A stretch of DNA of 64,000 nucleotides from assembly GCF_046630445.1 (NCBI RefSeq), contig NC_092340.1, forward strand, positions 362,680,001 to 362,744,000, in the 5' to 3' direction. The notes beneath the pieces were generated by a model that worked only from the letters and a program-made list of their open reading frames with translations, searched no databases and was not told where the DNA came from. Shown here piece by piece: positions 11,300 through 22,070 of this stretch. Positions within the stretch are counted from its first letter, which is position 1. The number at the start of each line of letters is the position of its first letter. A program made the position numbers and the translations under genes. This DNA comes from Rutidosis leptorrhynchoides. Lineage: Eukaryota; Streptophyta; Magnoliopsida; Asterales; Asteraceae.

Positions 11300-13969
11300 A
11301 AACAACAATTTCATACGTCATCTGCTCCTTCCAATATTTCCAGATTATCTTCCGGTAAACTGTTTTTATTTATTTTACTCAATTGAAATTGAAATTGAAT
11401 TGAAGTGATTAATTTACTATATGTAATGATAATTAGAGCCCTACTTGTTTGATCTGATCTAATCTAATCTAATCTTACTTATCAGTTTTATTATATTAGA
11501 ATTTAATTGTGATTATAATCAAGTTTGTTTCTTTAATTTGTATTTGTATTTTCAGTTGTAATTGGATGAATTTGAGGTAGGCCCCATCAAATGATGATAC
11601 AAACTTTTTTATTGTAATGATTGATATCTGAATCTGTTATCTTTTTCATTTTCATACAACTTTTTAAGAGACTTGCTAATTTCAGCTAGTTTCATAGTTT
11701 ATTTTTATTTTTATTTTTTGTATTGAAATTAAATTGAATTTTGCAGGAGTTGATAGAGTAAAGACTAGAAACAGTGCTAGTTTAAGGAGGGAGTCATCAG
11801 GGTCAACGGATTTACCGGATGGTCAAATCGCTGCGCAAACGTTCACGTTTCGTGAACTTGCAGCTGCAACTAATAATTTCAGGCCTGATTGTTTTTTAGG
11901 TGAAGGCGGCTTTGGTTGTGTATATAGAGGTCGTCTTCAATCTAGTGGTCAGGTAAACCATTTTAGGCTTGTTTATGCATATTTGTTATTAAATTAAAAA
12001 TATTATTATTCAGAATTCAAATGTGAATATTCATATAATCTTACTTGGTTCTTTGTAGTGTTGGGTGTTGTTTGTATTTTAAGATGTTTATGTCTGAAGA
12101 TCTGCGGATCACATCTGTAAAGAAGATGTGGCCTGAAGGTCTGTATGCTGAATATTGAAGACTGTTTGTTTTTATGTCTGCAAAATAACTTAATCATGTC
12201 TGCAGCACTTAGAAGCACATTTCTAAGCCTGCGAGGTTGCAGACAGAATAAACATTATTTTATCTTATGTCTTTAGAAAAACAAACACTCTGTAGTAAAA
12301 ATGTATGCAGGCTCGCAGCCATAAGACATAATAAGATATGCAGACTGAATAAGAAGCGGCACCTTAGTCTTTGATACACTGTTGGATTAGTTTTAAAGCC
12401 TTTTTAAAATCTGATCTGTTGTCTTTAATATAGTAATACTTGAAAAACTATTTATAGTTACTTTATTTGATCGTTTTGGATAGGTTGTAGCGGTTAAACA
12501 ACTCGATAGAAATGGGTTACAAGGTAATCGCGAATTTTTAGTCGAAGTTCTTATGCTCAGTCTTTTACATAACCAAAACCTAGTGAATTTGATCGGTTAT
12601 TGTGCTGATGGTGAACAAAGACTTCTCGTTTATGAATTTATGGCGTTAGGATCATTAGAAGATCATCTTCATGGTAAAACCATTTTTCTTTTAATCCATT
12701 TTCAAAAGTAATTAATTAATCCAATTATCTAAATCAAAATCAAAATCATCATCATATTAATATATTATACTGTTTACAGATCTTCCACCTGATAAAGAAG
12801 CGTTAGATTGGAACACGAGAATGAAGATTGCGGCTGGTGCAGCCAAAGGGTTAGAGTTCCTTCATGATAAGGCTAACCCACCTGTAATCTACAGGGACTT
12901 TAAGTCATCTAACATATTGTTAGACGAAGGATTTGAGCCGAAGTTATCTGATTTTGGGCTCGCGAAACTGGGCCCTACAGGAGATAAATCTCATGTTTCG
13001 ACGAGGGTTATGGGTACATATGGTTACTGTGCTCCCGAGTATGCCATGACTGGTCAATTAACTGTCAAGTCTGATGTCTACAGCTTTGGTGTCGTCTTTT
13101 TAGAGATTATTACTGGTCGTAAAGCCATCGACAGCACTCAACCTCATGGACAGCAGAACCTCGTCACATGGGTAATAATTCATTGTGCAGACCCTATTAG
13201 GTCTTATGTTTGCGCCTGTAGATGTTTTTACTGCAAACTGTTTGTTTTTTCTAAGACATAAGATAAAAATGTCTTCTTTTGTTTAAAAGTCTGCAGACTT
13301 AGAAATATGTTTCTCACTGTTGCAAGCACAAAAACAAACAGTCTTTGATGTTCATCTTATAGATCTTCAGACCAGATCTTCTCTACAGATGTGGTTTACA
13401 GATATTCAGACAAAAACATCTTAAAAAAAAACAACACCTTGTCGTGTCTTGATACGAGGGTGGCATTAATTTTTTCTAAACCTTTTTTAGTAATGTGAAT
13501 TATCATTTGAACGCAGGCGCGACCATTGTTTAATGACAGAAGGAAATTCACATCATTAGTGGACCCGAGGCTCGAAGGCCGTTATCCAATGAGGGGGTTG
13601 TACCAGGCTCTAGCGGTGGCATCCATGTGTATTCAAGAACAGGCTGCCGCTCGGCCTTTAATTGGTGATGTGGTTACTGCATTGTCGTATCTCGCAAACC
13701 AAGGGTACGATCCTACAACAGCTCCTGCTCATGTTGTCGTCAATAAAGAAAGACCAAAAACCAAAAGAAACGGAAGAGCTTCGAGACATGAAGAGGGTGG
13801 TGGCTCGGGTCGTAGCAGATGGGATTTGGAAGGATCAGAAAAGGAAGATTCTCCTAAAGAAACTGCAAAGATGATAAACAGAGATCTTGAAAGAGAACGG
13901 GCTGTTGCTGAAGCGAAAATGTGGGTCGAAAAAAGAAGACAAAGTGCTCAAAATGGATTTGATGGATAG
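11201..13969 (+). CDS. PBS1: PBS1 receptor-like cytoplasmic kinase (RLCK VII)
   Basis: Serine/threonine kinase of RLCK subfamily VII. In Arabidopsis PBS1 sits at the plasma membrane and its cleavage by AvrPphB is sensed by the NLR RPS5. Exons by GT-AG borders: 11201-11354, 11747-11952, 12484-12673, 12780-13171, 13517-13969, giving 464 aa (Arabidopsis 456). The start MGCFPCFDS carries a myristoylation Gly2 and Cys3/Cys6 for palmitoylation. Glycine loop GEGGFG is at 103-108, ATP lysine K125, alpha-C glutamate E141, catalytic YRD 221-223, DFG 241-243. The protease site GDK is at 251-253 in GDKSHVSTR. The C-terminus keeps the PBS1 block [11 protein letters not shown]. Odd points: a ten-His run at residues 24-33, Cys109 where Arabidopsis has Arg, and STQPH at 302-306 where Arabidopsis has SEMPH. 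All core residues are present, so it looks functional. Confidence 0.95.
11267..11299 (+). repeat. (CAT)n microsatellite encoding polyhistidine in PBS1
   Basis: About ten consecutive CAT codons in exon 1 encode His10 in the variable linker between the acylated N-terminus and the kinase domain. Trinucleotide length changes would keep the frame. Confidence 0.9.
12064..12363 (+). mobile_element. MITE in PBS1 intron 2
   Basis: A roughly 300-bp element beginning GGTGTTGTTTGTATTTTAAG and ending GCGGCACC, with short imperfect inverted termini. It is collinear over almost its whole length with the reverse complement of 13172-13438 in intron 4, sharing words such as TCTTATGTCTT and AAGACTGTTTGTTTTT. 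The superfamily is unclear and no clean target duplication was seen; hAT-like is a guess. Confidence 0.7.
13172..13438 (-). mobile_element. Inverted copy of the same MITE in PBS1 intron 4
   Basis: The reverse complement starts GGTGTTGTTTTTTTTTAAG at 13438 and runs collinear with the intron 2 copy up to about the intron's 5' splice site. The two copies lie in opposite orientation on either side of exons 3 and 4. Confidence 0.7.
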
Positions 13970-14431
13970 TACAGTTATGTACAACTGTTTTGCGCTTGTT
14001 ATTTTGGCCGTCAGTTTTCGGGTCCGCAAACGTGTGGGCCATAGACATGGTTTGGTCCTTTAAACCATTTTGTAGTAATATTTGTATATTTTGGTGATGA
14101 GAAGAATGAGAGTTCCCGACGGAAAAAGGATGGCAGCGAAGGAGATGAAACCGAACGTAAAAATAGAATCTGGTGAATTTTATAGGTGGTTTTATTTAAA
14201 TGGAGTCCTTTTTGTAATTTGGCTTACCTTATTCTTGTGTAATATATATATATATTATCTAAAGACATGATTTTTGCCAATGTCTACCACTATATACACG
14301 AACTTATATGGGTTTTAAAGTTATGGTATTTTTAGTTTGTGCATAAATTGATTGGTGGATTTTGTGTATGGGAACAAAAACATTGACTGTAGTATATCGA
14401 TCAATGATATTTGTGGAATCAAATTATCTAG
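13970..14431. other. PBS1 3' UTR and intergenic spacer
   Basis: This follows the PBS1 stop at 13967-13969. The first 250 bp is probably 3' UTR. A 62-codon open frame at 14082-14270 starts downstream of the stop and has no recognisable content. Confidence 0.5.
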
Positions 14432-14563
14432 TGACCCGTTTGGCTCATGGGATTCAATGGAATTCTGGCGGAGCTGAAATTGAATTTAGACACGACGTCT
14501 TTCTAAATTCAATTCCAATTTCGCCGAAATCTCATTGGATTTCATGCGCCAAACGGGGTCTAG
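14432..14563. mobile_element. Fold-back MITE between PBS1 and SWEET15
   Basis: About 130 bp forming a near-complete imperfect palindrome. The left arm starts CCCGTTTGGCTCATGGGATT and the right arm ends CGCCAAACGGGG; the arms meet at an ACGAC loop. A relative lies at 60631-60766. Both have TAG/TTA-like short repeats at their edges, but the target duplication is ambiguous. Confidence 0.75.
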
Positions 14564-14912
14564 TTTTCTTCAAACAAAACATAAACTCCCTATGTTGCTA
14601 GTATTAGATATTTAAACTAGTGACAAAATTATAAACGTCTTCATTGAAAAAGTAAAAGTTAAGTATTACAATTTGAAGTGTAAATATCAAAACAGTCACT
14701 AAATCTAAAACAGAGGAGTTTCAGTTAGAATGTTACCTTTTTTGGGTGGATTTCTGTTTTTAATAGAGAAAGAGAGTTGTCTAGTGACCACTAAATCTAA
14801 AAACTATACTATTTGTCGAATAATATACGTGACGACTCAAGTATTTTATATGTCAAAAATTAAAATAACCAATTAAACAATTTTAATTGGCAACTAATTA
14901 CTGTAAAATCAA
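14564..14912. other. Intergenic spacer 3' of SWEET15
   Basis: AT-rich non-coding DNA that must hold the 3' UTRs of the two convergent genes. No further feature seen. Confidence 0.5.
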
Positions 14913-16278
14913 TTAAACCTCACACATCACAACTACTACACCCGTATCCGTTACATCCTTAACTTTATCTTTTTCCTCCTTCATTTCAACCATATCATTG
15001 TGATCACAACTTTTGGTTTCATCTTCTGCTTCACTAGTTCGACCCGAGTCAACCGGATGAACTCCTGAGTTCGATAAAATCGATATGTTTATGATGTGTT
15101 GTTCTTTAGCATATGGTTTTTTCTCTTGTTGAGTGCTTGGTTTTCTGTAATATCCATAAAGTCCCATTTGACATACTCCCAATACAAATCCCAGTATGTT
15201 TGGCACCTATAAATAAAACAAATTCAACACCTTTTACCAAAAAAAAAATGCAACAATATTGTAACAAAAAAAAAAAAAAAAAAGGTGTTAATTACCATCA
15301 CACATCTATCTTCAATGTACATCCCATAACCGAACCACATTATCGCACTCAGTGTAAGGAAACACGATAAAGACAACGGCATGAACTCGACACTTTTTGT
15401 TCTAACAACTTGCAACTATTCAAATTCAAACCAGAAATTATAATTAGTTTCATAATTAAGTAGAAGAATTTGATTTAATTAACCAATTTTTAACTCACCA
15501 CAATACTAAGAGGCGCTGCAAAAACACATACCGAAACAACAACACAAATCCACCCAACTACTTGCACTCGCACGTGTTCATTGACCCATAACAATGTTAC
15601 AAGAAAAATTGCGAAAAAGAACACCATAACAATGGTCAAAGCGGTAAATGTCTTCTTCTACACATAAGCAACATTATCTTTGTAAATATATAAATTAATG
15701 TTCTAATGAATAAAGAAGTACAAAAATGATAAATTAACAAATATATATATACCTTAGCATCCGGAGTAGCGTATACAAGAAAAATGATGATGTAAATAGA
15801 CTCGATTATGGTACCAAAAGTGTTGATGGAGATTAAAAGAAATGTGTTACTTCCATTGATCAAGGCGTAAAATAACCATAGCAACGCGCTAAAGAGTGAC
15901 ACCACGTATGGCAATGATTGGAACCCCATTGTCGATTTTCGCTTGTATATTTCTATAAATGTAGGCCTGCAATTAGTTTCAACATCATCTTAAAAAATCA
16001 CACAATTTCTAACCGGTTACACACTTACATTTGTTAACCATTTTTTTTTTTTTTTTGCAAAAATTCTTGACTTACATTGGAGCGAAGTAGACCCCAGTTG
16101 AGATAACGTTACCTGTAACATGATACAAAACAAGAGAAACAAGTTAATATAGTTATGATGAAATCAAGATATGATCAAACTATGAATGTTAAGTTAGAAC
16201 ATTATATTATATTATACATTACATACCTAATATGCCAAAAACAAAAACCAAAGGGTGATGAACATTAAGAAGTTCCAT
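14913..16278 (-). CDS. SWEET15: Clade III SWEET sugar exporter, SWEET15-like
   Basis: Bidirectional sugar transporter with two MtN3/saliva repeats and seven predicted membrane helices. Clade III members export sucrose across the plasma membrane. Six exons on the minus strand with GT-AG borders: 16227-16278, 16076-16112, 15753-15966, 15499-15657, 15296-15415, 14913-15206, the usual SWEET layout. The product is 291 aa (Arabidopsis SWEET15 is 292). The start [19 protein letters not shown] runs into helix 1. Repeat 1 has prolines P29 and P49 and pocket residue N78; repeat 2 has P150, P167, W181 and N197. The long polar tail from about residue 217 is typical of clade III. Position next to PBS1 matches AT5G13170 beside AT5G13160, supporting SWEET15 over SWEET10-14. 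In Arabidopsis this gene (SAG29) is induced in senescence and osmotic stress. No damage is visible. Confidence 0.93.
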
Positions 16279-16394
16279 TTTACTTTGTACCACTAACTTT
16301 GGGTTATGTTAAAGTTAGGGTGGGAATGGAGACCCAAAAGGCTTCTGACTCTGAATAAGAAGTTGATATTGTTGCAAGTGTTATATTAAGGATG

Positions 16395-16402
16395 TATTTA
16401 TA
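16395..16402 (-). promoter_or_regulatory. TATA box of SWEET15
   Basis: On the minus strand TATAAATA lies about 117 bp upstream of the start codon, predicting a 5' leader of about 80-90 nt. Sequence and spacing are as expected for a plant TATA promoter. Confidence 0.6.
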
Positions 16403-16681
16403 TGCACATTTTTAAGACTAGTGAGCTTTGAGGTATGTATGTTTTAATTTGTTGTGGTGTATGAGGTGTCGTGTAATGTATTAAAACACTCGACGAACGT
16501 CTTTTTTTAGACAAATCATTATCATCCCCCAACAAGCTTGTCTGCATATGTTGCAATAAAATTGAGTTAACCTTGATATTTACCGTACACTGTTTTTTTA
16601 TGTTCAAGGTGTGATATTATTTTAGAACAAATTTATGTCTAGGACTAATATTTATAGTTACAGTCATTTGTAAAAGGGAAG
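16403..16681. other. SWEET15 proximal promoter region
   Basis: Non-coding DNA upstream of the TATA box. No specific regulatory site assigned. Confidence 0.5.
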
Positions 16682-16802
16682 TGACATATATACAACCACT
16701 TTATACACATACACAACCAAAAACACTTTACAGTGTTGCACTGTACAACACTGTAAAGCATATTTGGTTGTGTATGTGTAAAAAGTAGTTGTGGACATAT
16801 CA
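16682..16802. mobile_element. Fold-back MITE in the SWEET15 promoter
   Basis: A 121-bp near-palindrome starting TGACATATATACAACC and ending GTTGTGGACATATCA, with arms meeting around GTTGCACTGTACAAC. It lies about 400 bp upstream of the SWEET15 start codon. The transcript of either strand would fold into one long hairpin. Confidence 0.75.
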
Positions 16803-17157
16803 TCACCCTTTGTAAAATGATAAAATTATCGTCTATTACATGCTAAAATATTTCGCAAAAATACGAAAAAGGCCATTAAAAGTATAAAATGGATCACAAA
16901 GGTATCTTAAGACCTATTATGGATTTAATTTGAAATTCCAAATGAATTTCATGAAATTAGGTGAAATAAACGTCACCTTAGTGTTTATTCACGTAACATT
17001 GACGTATACATTAACACAAAATAGTGTGAACATAGATAGTTTTGTACATGAATACTAAAATTGCACCTAGATCATTTTATCTAAAATTTGAGGTTCAAAG
17101 TATATGTCAAATATGTCACATATATATTGTATAATGTTACTTCTTGCGTTGCATATA
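16803..17157. other. Non-coding spacer
   Basis: AT-rich, no gene or repeat recognised. Confidence 0.5.
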
Positions 17158-17184
17158 CTTCCTCCGACCCATAATAATTGTATT

Positions 17185-17677
17185 TGTTGGTGCATGTAAT
17201 CCCCAGCCATAGATAGCGTATCGTTTTAATACATTTGGTCATGTAATAACGTACTTTGTGACTATTGATTATATATGTGATTGTGCGTGCTTAATTTATT
17301 AAACAATCAATAAGTTAAACTGCATACACAGTCGACCGAGTGTGTCCACACACTCGACCGACTGTGTGACTCAGTCGACCGACTGTCTCACACAGTCGAC
17401 CGACTGTGTCTGGCATGCAGTATATATACGGGTTAAAGCCTCCATTGTGAGGTTACGCACTCCAATAACCCTAATCGACTGTCATACATACCATTCGTTC
17501 TCTAACACCGATTACCACCGAAATCAATCGTTTAGGCTTCGTTCTAATCTAGATTAAGCCCTAGGTTTGACCAATACGAACCCAATACGACCCGAATCTC
17601 GGTTTAGTTGTTTCTAGTGAATTCCGCCTCTAGTAACGATCATAAGCGACCTAAGATCCGTCCAAACAACGTCTACA
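17185..17677 (+). repeat. 5' LTR of copia-like element
   Basis: A 493-bp LTR, TGTTGG...TCTACA. It is about 42 bp longer than its partner, mainly from extra copies of a CAGTCGACCGACTGTGT word near 17340-17410. Confidence 0.85.
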
Positions 17678-17680
17678 ATG

Positions 17681-17692
17681 TGGTATCAGAGC
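17681..17692 (+). other. Primer binding site of copia-like element
   Basis: TGGTATCAGAGC, matching the 3' end of initiator tRNA-Met, three bases after the 5' LTR. Confidence 0.85.
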
Positions 17693-17935
17693 CGGAGTCT
17701 CTGGTTTCGCTTATCAAAATCGTTGTTGGGTCAAGTTTTTTGGTTTTTGGTGTTTTTATTCGTTTTTACAAATTAATCTGTGTATTTACGATATAGTACA
17801 AGTGTTTTGTGTCAAATCGTGTTTTCGGTGTGTTTAGCAAAGTTTCCTACATTTTGGTTTAGGTGATCTCGTCAAAAATCGATCTAAAAATCGATTTTCC
17901 TCTAGAAAACCCTAAAAAACGACCTGCTACATTCA

Positions 17936-18290
17936 AGAACACACTCGGTCGTGTGAGTCTTGACATTCGACTGAGTGAATCCTTCAATCGACTGAGTGAG
18001 TCATCCAGTCAACCTTGTGAGTTTTCATTAAGACGTGTGAGTTTTACCTAGTCAATCGGCCGTGTAAGTCCATACACTAGACCGTGTGAGTAAGACAATC
18101 GACCGAGTGACCTTAGACACTCGACCGTGTGAGTAGTAATACCAAAGTGAACCATTGTAACGAAGTGCTGCCAAATTTTTGTTAGACATTCGACCGTGTA
18201 ACTTAGACACTCAACCTTGTGACTAAGACACTCGACCGTGTGACCTACACAATCGACCGTGTGACTTAGACAATCGACCGTGTGTCTTTT
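17936..18290 (+). repeat. Degenerate tandem repeat of CACTCGACCGTGTGA in leader
   Basis: At least a dozen variants of a short inverted-symmetric word (for example GACACTCGACCGTGTGA) fill the leader between PBS and gag. The LTR holds the related word CAGTCGACCGACTGTGT. Confidence 0.8.
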
Positions 18291-18344
18291 ATCCAGAAAC
18301 TTAATCTACTTTTAATCACACTTAATTAATCAGAATTTCGGACA

Positions 18345-18613
18345 CTAATGAACAAGTGGCTAACGAATACAGTGCTCTCGTGATAGCACATGGACTTCAA
18401 AAGATGTTACTTTCTGAGAGTGAGTCGGGAACTTCGAATAAGGTTTCAAAACTTGAGAACCTCAAAGACTTCGTGGACTGGAAACCCGATTTATGATTTA
18501 CTTGAATGGTATAGAATCTAGGTTGTGGGAATTCATTGAGACGGAGTATGTATGGCCATTAGGAGCTGATGGTGAACCTAAAGAAACTTCATAGTTTAAG
18601 CCAGTTGAACGTG
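18345..18613 (+). other. Gag-like segment 1 of copia-like element
   Basis: Start of gag-like coding sequence, beginning near ATG 18348 (NEQVANEYSALVIAHG). It ends at the AAAAG target site of long-LTR element A. Broken. Confidence 0.6.
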
Positions 18614-20990
18614 AAAAGTGTGATGACCCGGGAATTTCCGACTAAATTTAAACTTAATTATTATATGATTCTGACACGATAAGCAAAGTCTATTAAACCG
18701 AGTCTCAAAAGTTTTGAACTGTTTCAAGAAATCATTTAACCTTGACCAATCCCGACGATTCACGAACAACTGTTTGTAAATAAATATGTATATATGATAT
18801 TTGATATGTATAATTGTTATATCGTTATTATTAGTATTATAATTAGTATTATTAATTATTATTACTATAACTATTATTACCATTATCCATAATGATAATA
18901 ATATTATTGTTACTACTAATATAGTATTTTAAATTTTATTTTTACTATAAATATTTATCAATTGTTAATAGGAATTAAATATAAAAGATAAATGCTGATA
19001 AGGGTACATAAAAATCAGATATATATAGATACAAATACAATTATATATCTATGCAATTATATATAAGGTTAATTATATGTATATAAATACTTTGGATTAA
19101 TATCAAATAAAAATATTGAATATGAATATAATTTATAAACAGGAACCGTAAAATCTGATTTGGAATCAGAATAGATTTCAAGTTGCTTTCAACCTGTTGA
19201 TAATTGGTACTACACAATTTCTAATTATGTTTGATGACAAAACGAATCTGAATGCCAGCTAAATCAGTTATACATCTATTTCAACCTTTAATTTTTTTAA
19301 CCTCTTCTTCATGTCTCTGTATTGAATGACGATTACCCATCTGCATCCAATAATAGAATGGTTAGGTAATATTGATTACCTCATTCAGTATTTTTTTTCA
19401 TTTCCTTTATCAATTAAAATCCACCACCACCATTATCCTCGTCTTATTTATTTTCTGTTTTACTTCAATAACAACCACAATTACCATCTTCAAACTCTAG
19501 AACGCCACAACTCAACACCATAAGTTAACGGCTATTGCTACCTTCACTTTTAATGTACTATTCTCTTTAAGATTCGATCCACCCAAGAACACATCATCAA
19601 TATTAACGAGTTGAGGAATACGTTACATAAAAATAACAATAATAATATATACTTCTCTCATTGCTATCGAGATATTTTTTCTTCTTTGGTTCATAATCGA
19701 CCTCCATAACCATTTCCTCTCCATCGGTCACTTGAACCACGTGGACCTGCAACCTTGTACTCGACTTCCTTCACTGTTGCTACTACACTTGTACTTTATT
19801 CAAACGGTAACGAATCCACCACCTTTCTTTCTTCCTTTCTTTTCTTTCTTTCTTTCCCTTTGATTTCTGTTTCAAATGGACCACTGTTGCAGTTAAATTG
19901 TTGGACATTTTCAGCCGTAAACCGGTAATTGCTGCAACTCTCTGATAAACTTATTTCCCTTCTTCTCCAAACTACATGATTTATGATCATTGTAGTCGTA
20001 AAATTATTATCGCAGCTATTTTTTTTTGTCTACTACGATCGTTATTAATAAGCAAATAGGATACTTGTGTAACCACTTCACTCCCTTTAATCATTAATGT
20101 ATAAGTACAGCTGTAAACCTTTTGAGCCAAAAGTCACATATCACAACCCATTTTTTTTTTAAAGATAGAACTTGATTAAAGTACCACTTGTGACTAGAAA
20201 CCAAATGATTGTGGAGGCTCACTACCCACTAATACATAAAATAATAGAATACAAATGTTAAACTCAATTTCATAGAATGAGTTGTGGTTGATCACGTTCG
20301 TTTAGGTATATCCTCATCATCGATATCTTTTTTTATTTAAAGCTCTCCACTTGCCACTCCACTTGTTGATTAAAATAAGATGTTGATTAAAAATAAACCG
20401 TATGAATATAGTTATGATGAGTGGATACAGCAAATTGTTGGTTGTTAATTATTTGAGATGGGGACGGATAAAGGGGTTAGAAGTATAAAAGGGCCACGTA
20501 GGGTGTTAACATATTGCACTGATAGATAGACAGCGTATATATATATATATTGAACGCGTAAAGAAAATAACGGGTATACATGATGAGGTACGTGACTGGA
20601 TGATGATGTTTAGCATGATGAACACGTTTGATTTTTTCCTGGAAGAACCCCACTTAAATATTTTCAGCCGCTTCAATTTCTATTGGGAATTCTTTTTATT
20701 TCAATCAACATATTGGTGAGATTCTGGTTGGGCCAAGGTTTAATTAGTGGACTGTCCTTAATTGCTGTGGACCGAGACTTCAATTCAGATTGGGCCGTGG
20801 ATGATTAGTGCAGTTGGGCCGATGGTGACATAGAATTCGAATCTCGGGTTAAATAAATTGTGTTTGAGTATTTACCACATAAAATGGGACGGAAAAGTGG
20901 ATTAAGGGTGTGGGTGTTGAGCGAGAGGTCACAGGTTCGAGCCTGGGTGTGGGCAACTTATTTTTATAACCCTTGTGAGGTAGTTTCCTT

Positions 20991-20994
20991 TTTC

Positions 20995-21068
<74 letters not shown>

Positions 21069-21241
21069 CATTATTATTATTAAATGTTAGGAATATTAGG
21101 ATTTTTATTATTATTGTTATTATCATTAGGTATTAGAATTATAATTATTATTATTATTATTATTATTTACTATTATTATCATTATAGCTATTATTAATAG
21201 GAACAATTGTATCATTATCATTATTAGTAAAATCATTATTT

Positions 21242-21322
<81 letters not shown>

Positions 21323-21491
21323 GTGTTCATTATTATTAGAATTAACATTTATATTTAAAAGTATCATTCTTATTAAAGTTATCAATTTATCATTAATATT
21401 AAAAATATCATTTTTAACTATATTATCATTATTATTATTTTTATCATTTCTAATAGTATTTTAGTATTAATATAATTTTAACAAACAAACG

Positions 21492-21553
<62 letters not shown>
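20991..21553. repeat. Expanded (ATT)n and (TA)n microsatellites
   Basis: ATT runs at about 20997-21087 and 21243-21321, and TA at about 21494-21553. Equivalent tracts in the partner LTR (29713-29763, 29926-29939, 30110-30121) are far shorter. Confidence 0.9.
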
Positions 21554-21557
<4 letters not shown>

Positions 21558-21788
21558 ACAAAAATGTATTAAATACATATAACATAACAAAATTAATATT
21601 TTTTATTTTTAAATATATAAAATATTAATACACAAATGATATAACTAATAAATTTATATGTATATAAAATTGTTCGATTACAATTATATGTGTTAATAAA
21701 TATATAAATGATATAGGTTCGTGAATCCGAGGCCAACCCTATACTTGTTCAATGTCGTCATATGTATTTTTACTACAAAATACATTAG

Positions 21789-22070
21789 GTGAGTTTCATT
21801 TGCCCTTTTTACTCTTTACATTTTTGGGCTGAGAATACATACAAATGCTTTATTAACTGTTTTACAATATTTATATGTGTGAGTTTCATTTGCCCTTTTT
21901 ACTCTTTACATTTTTGGGCTGAGAATACATGCAAATGCTTTATTAACTGTTTTACAATATTTATATGTGTGAGTTTCATTAATCCCTTTTTAAGTGCTTT
22001 TGCAATATATATTTTTGGGACTGAGAATACATGCACTGCTTTTATAAATGTTTTACGAAATAGACACAAG
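21789..22070 (+). repeat. Tandem repeat of about 92 bp, nearly three units, in LTR
   Basis: Units start GTGAGTTTCATTTGCCC and repeat twice closely and once more diverged. The same array lies at 30358-30640. Element B carries only one unit near 44340-44430. Confidence 0.8.

Noticed and set aside
14082-14270. A small gene downstream of PBS1
   Set aside because: The 62-codon frame lies in the probable PBS1 3' UTR and has no recognisable feature or upstream promoter.
20930-20950. A tRNA gene at the GGTTCGAGCC word
   Set aside because: Only a T-arm-like word is present; no acceptor, D-arm or anticodon arm can be drawn.
20860-21348. Open frames rich in Ile or Asn
   Set aside because: They are translations of ATT microsatellites on the two strands.
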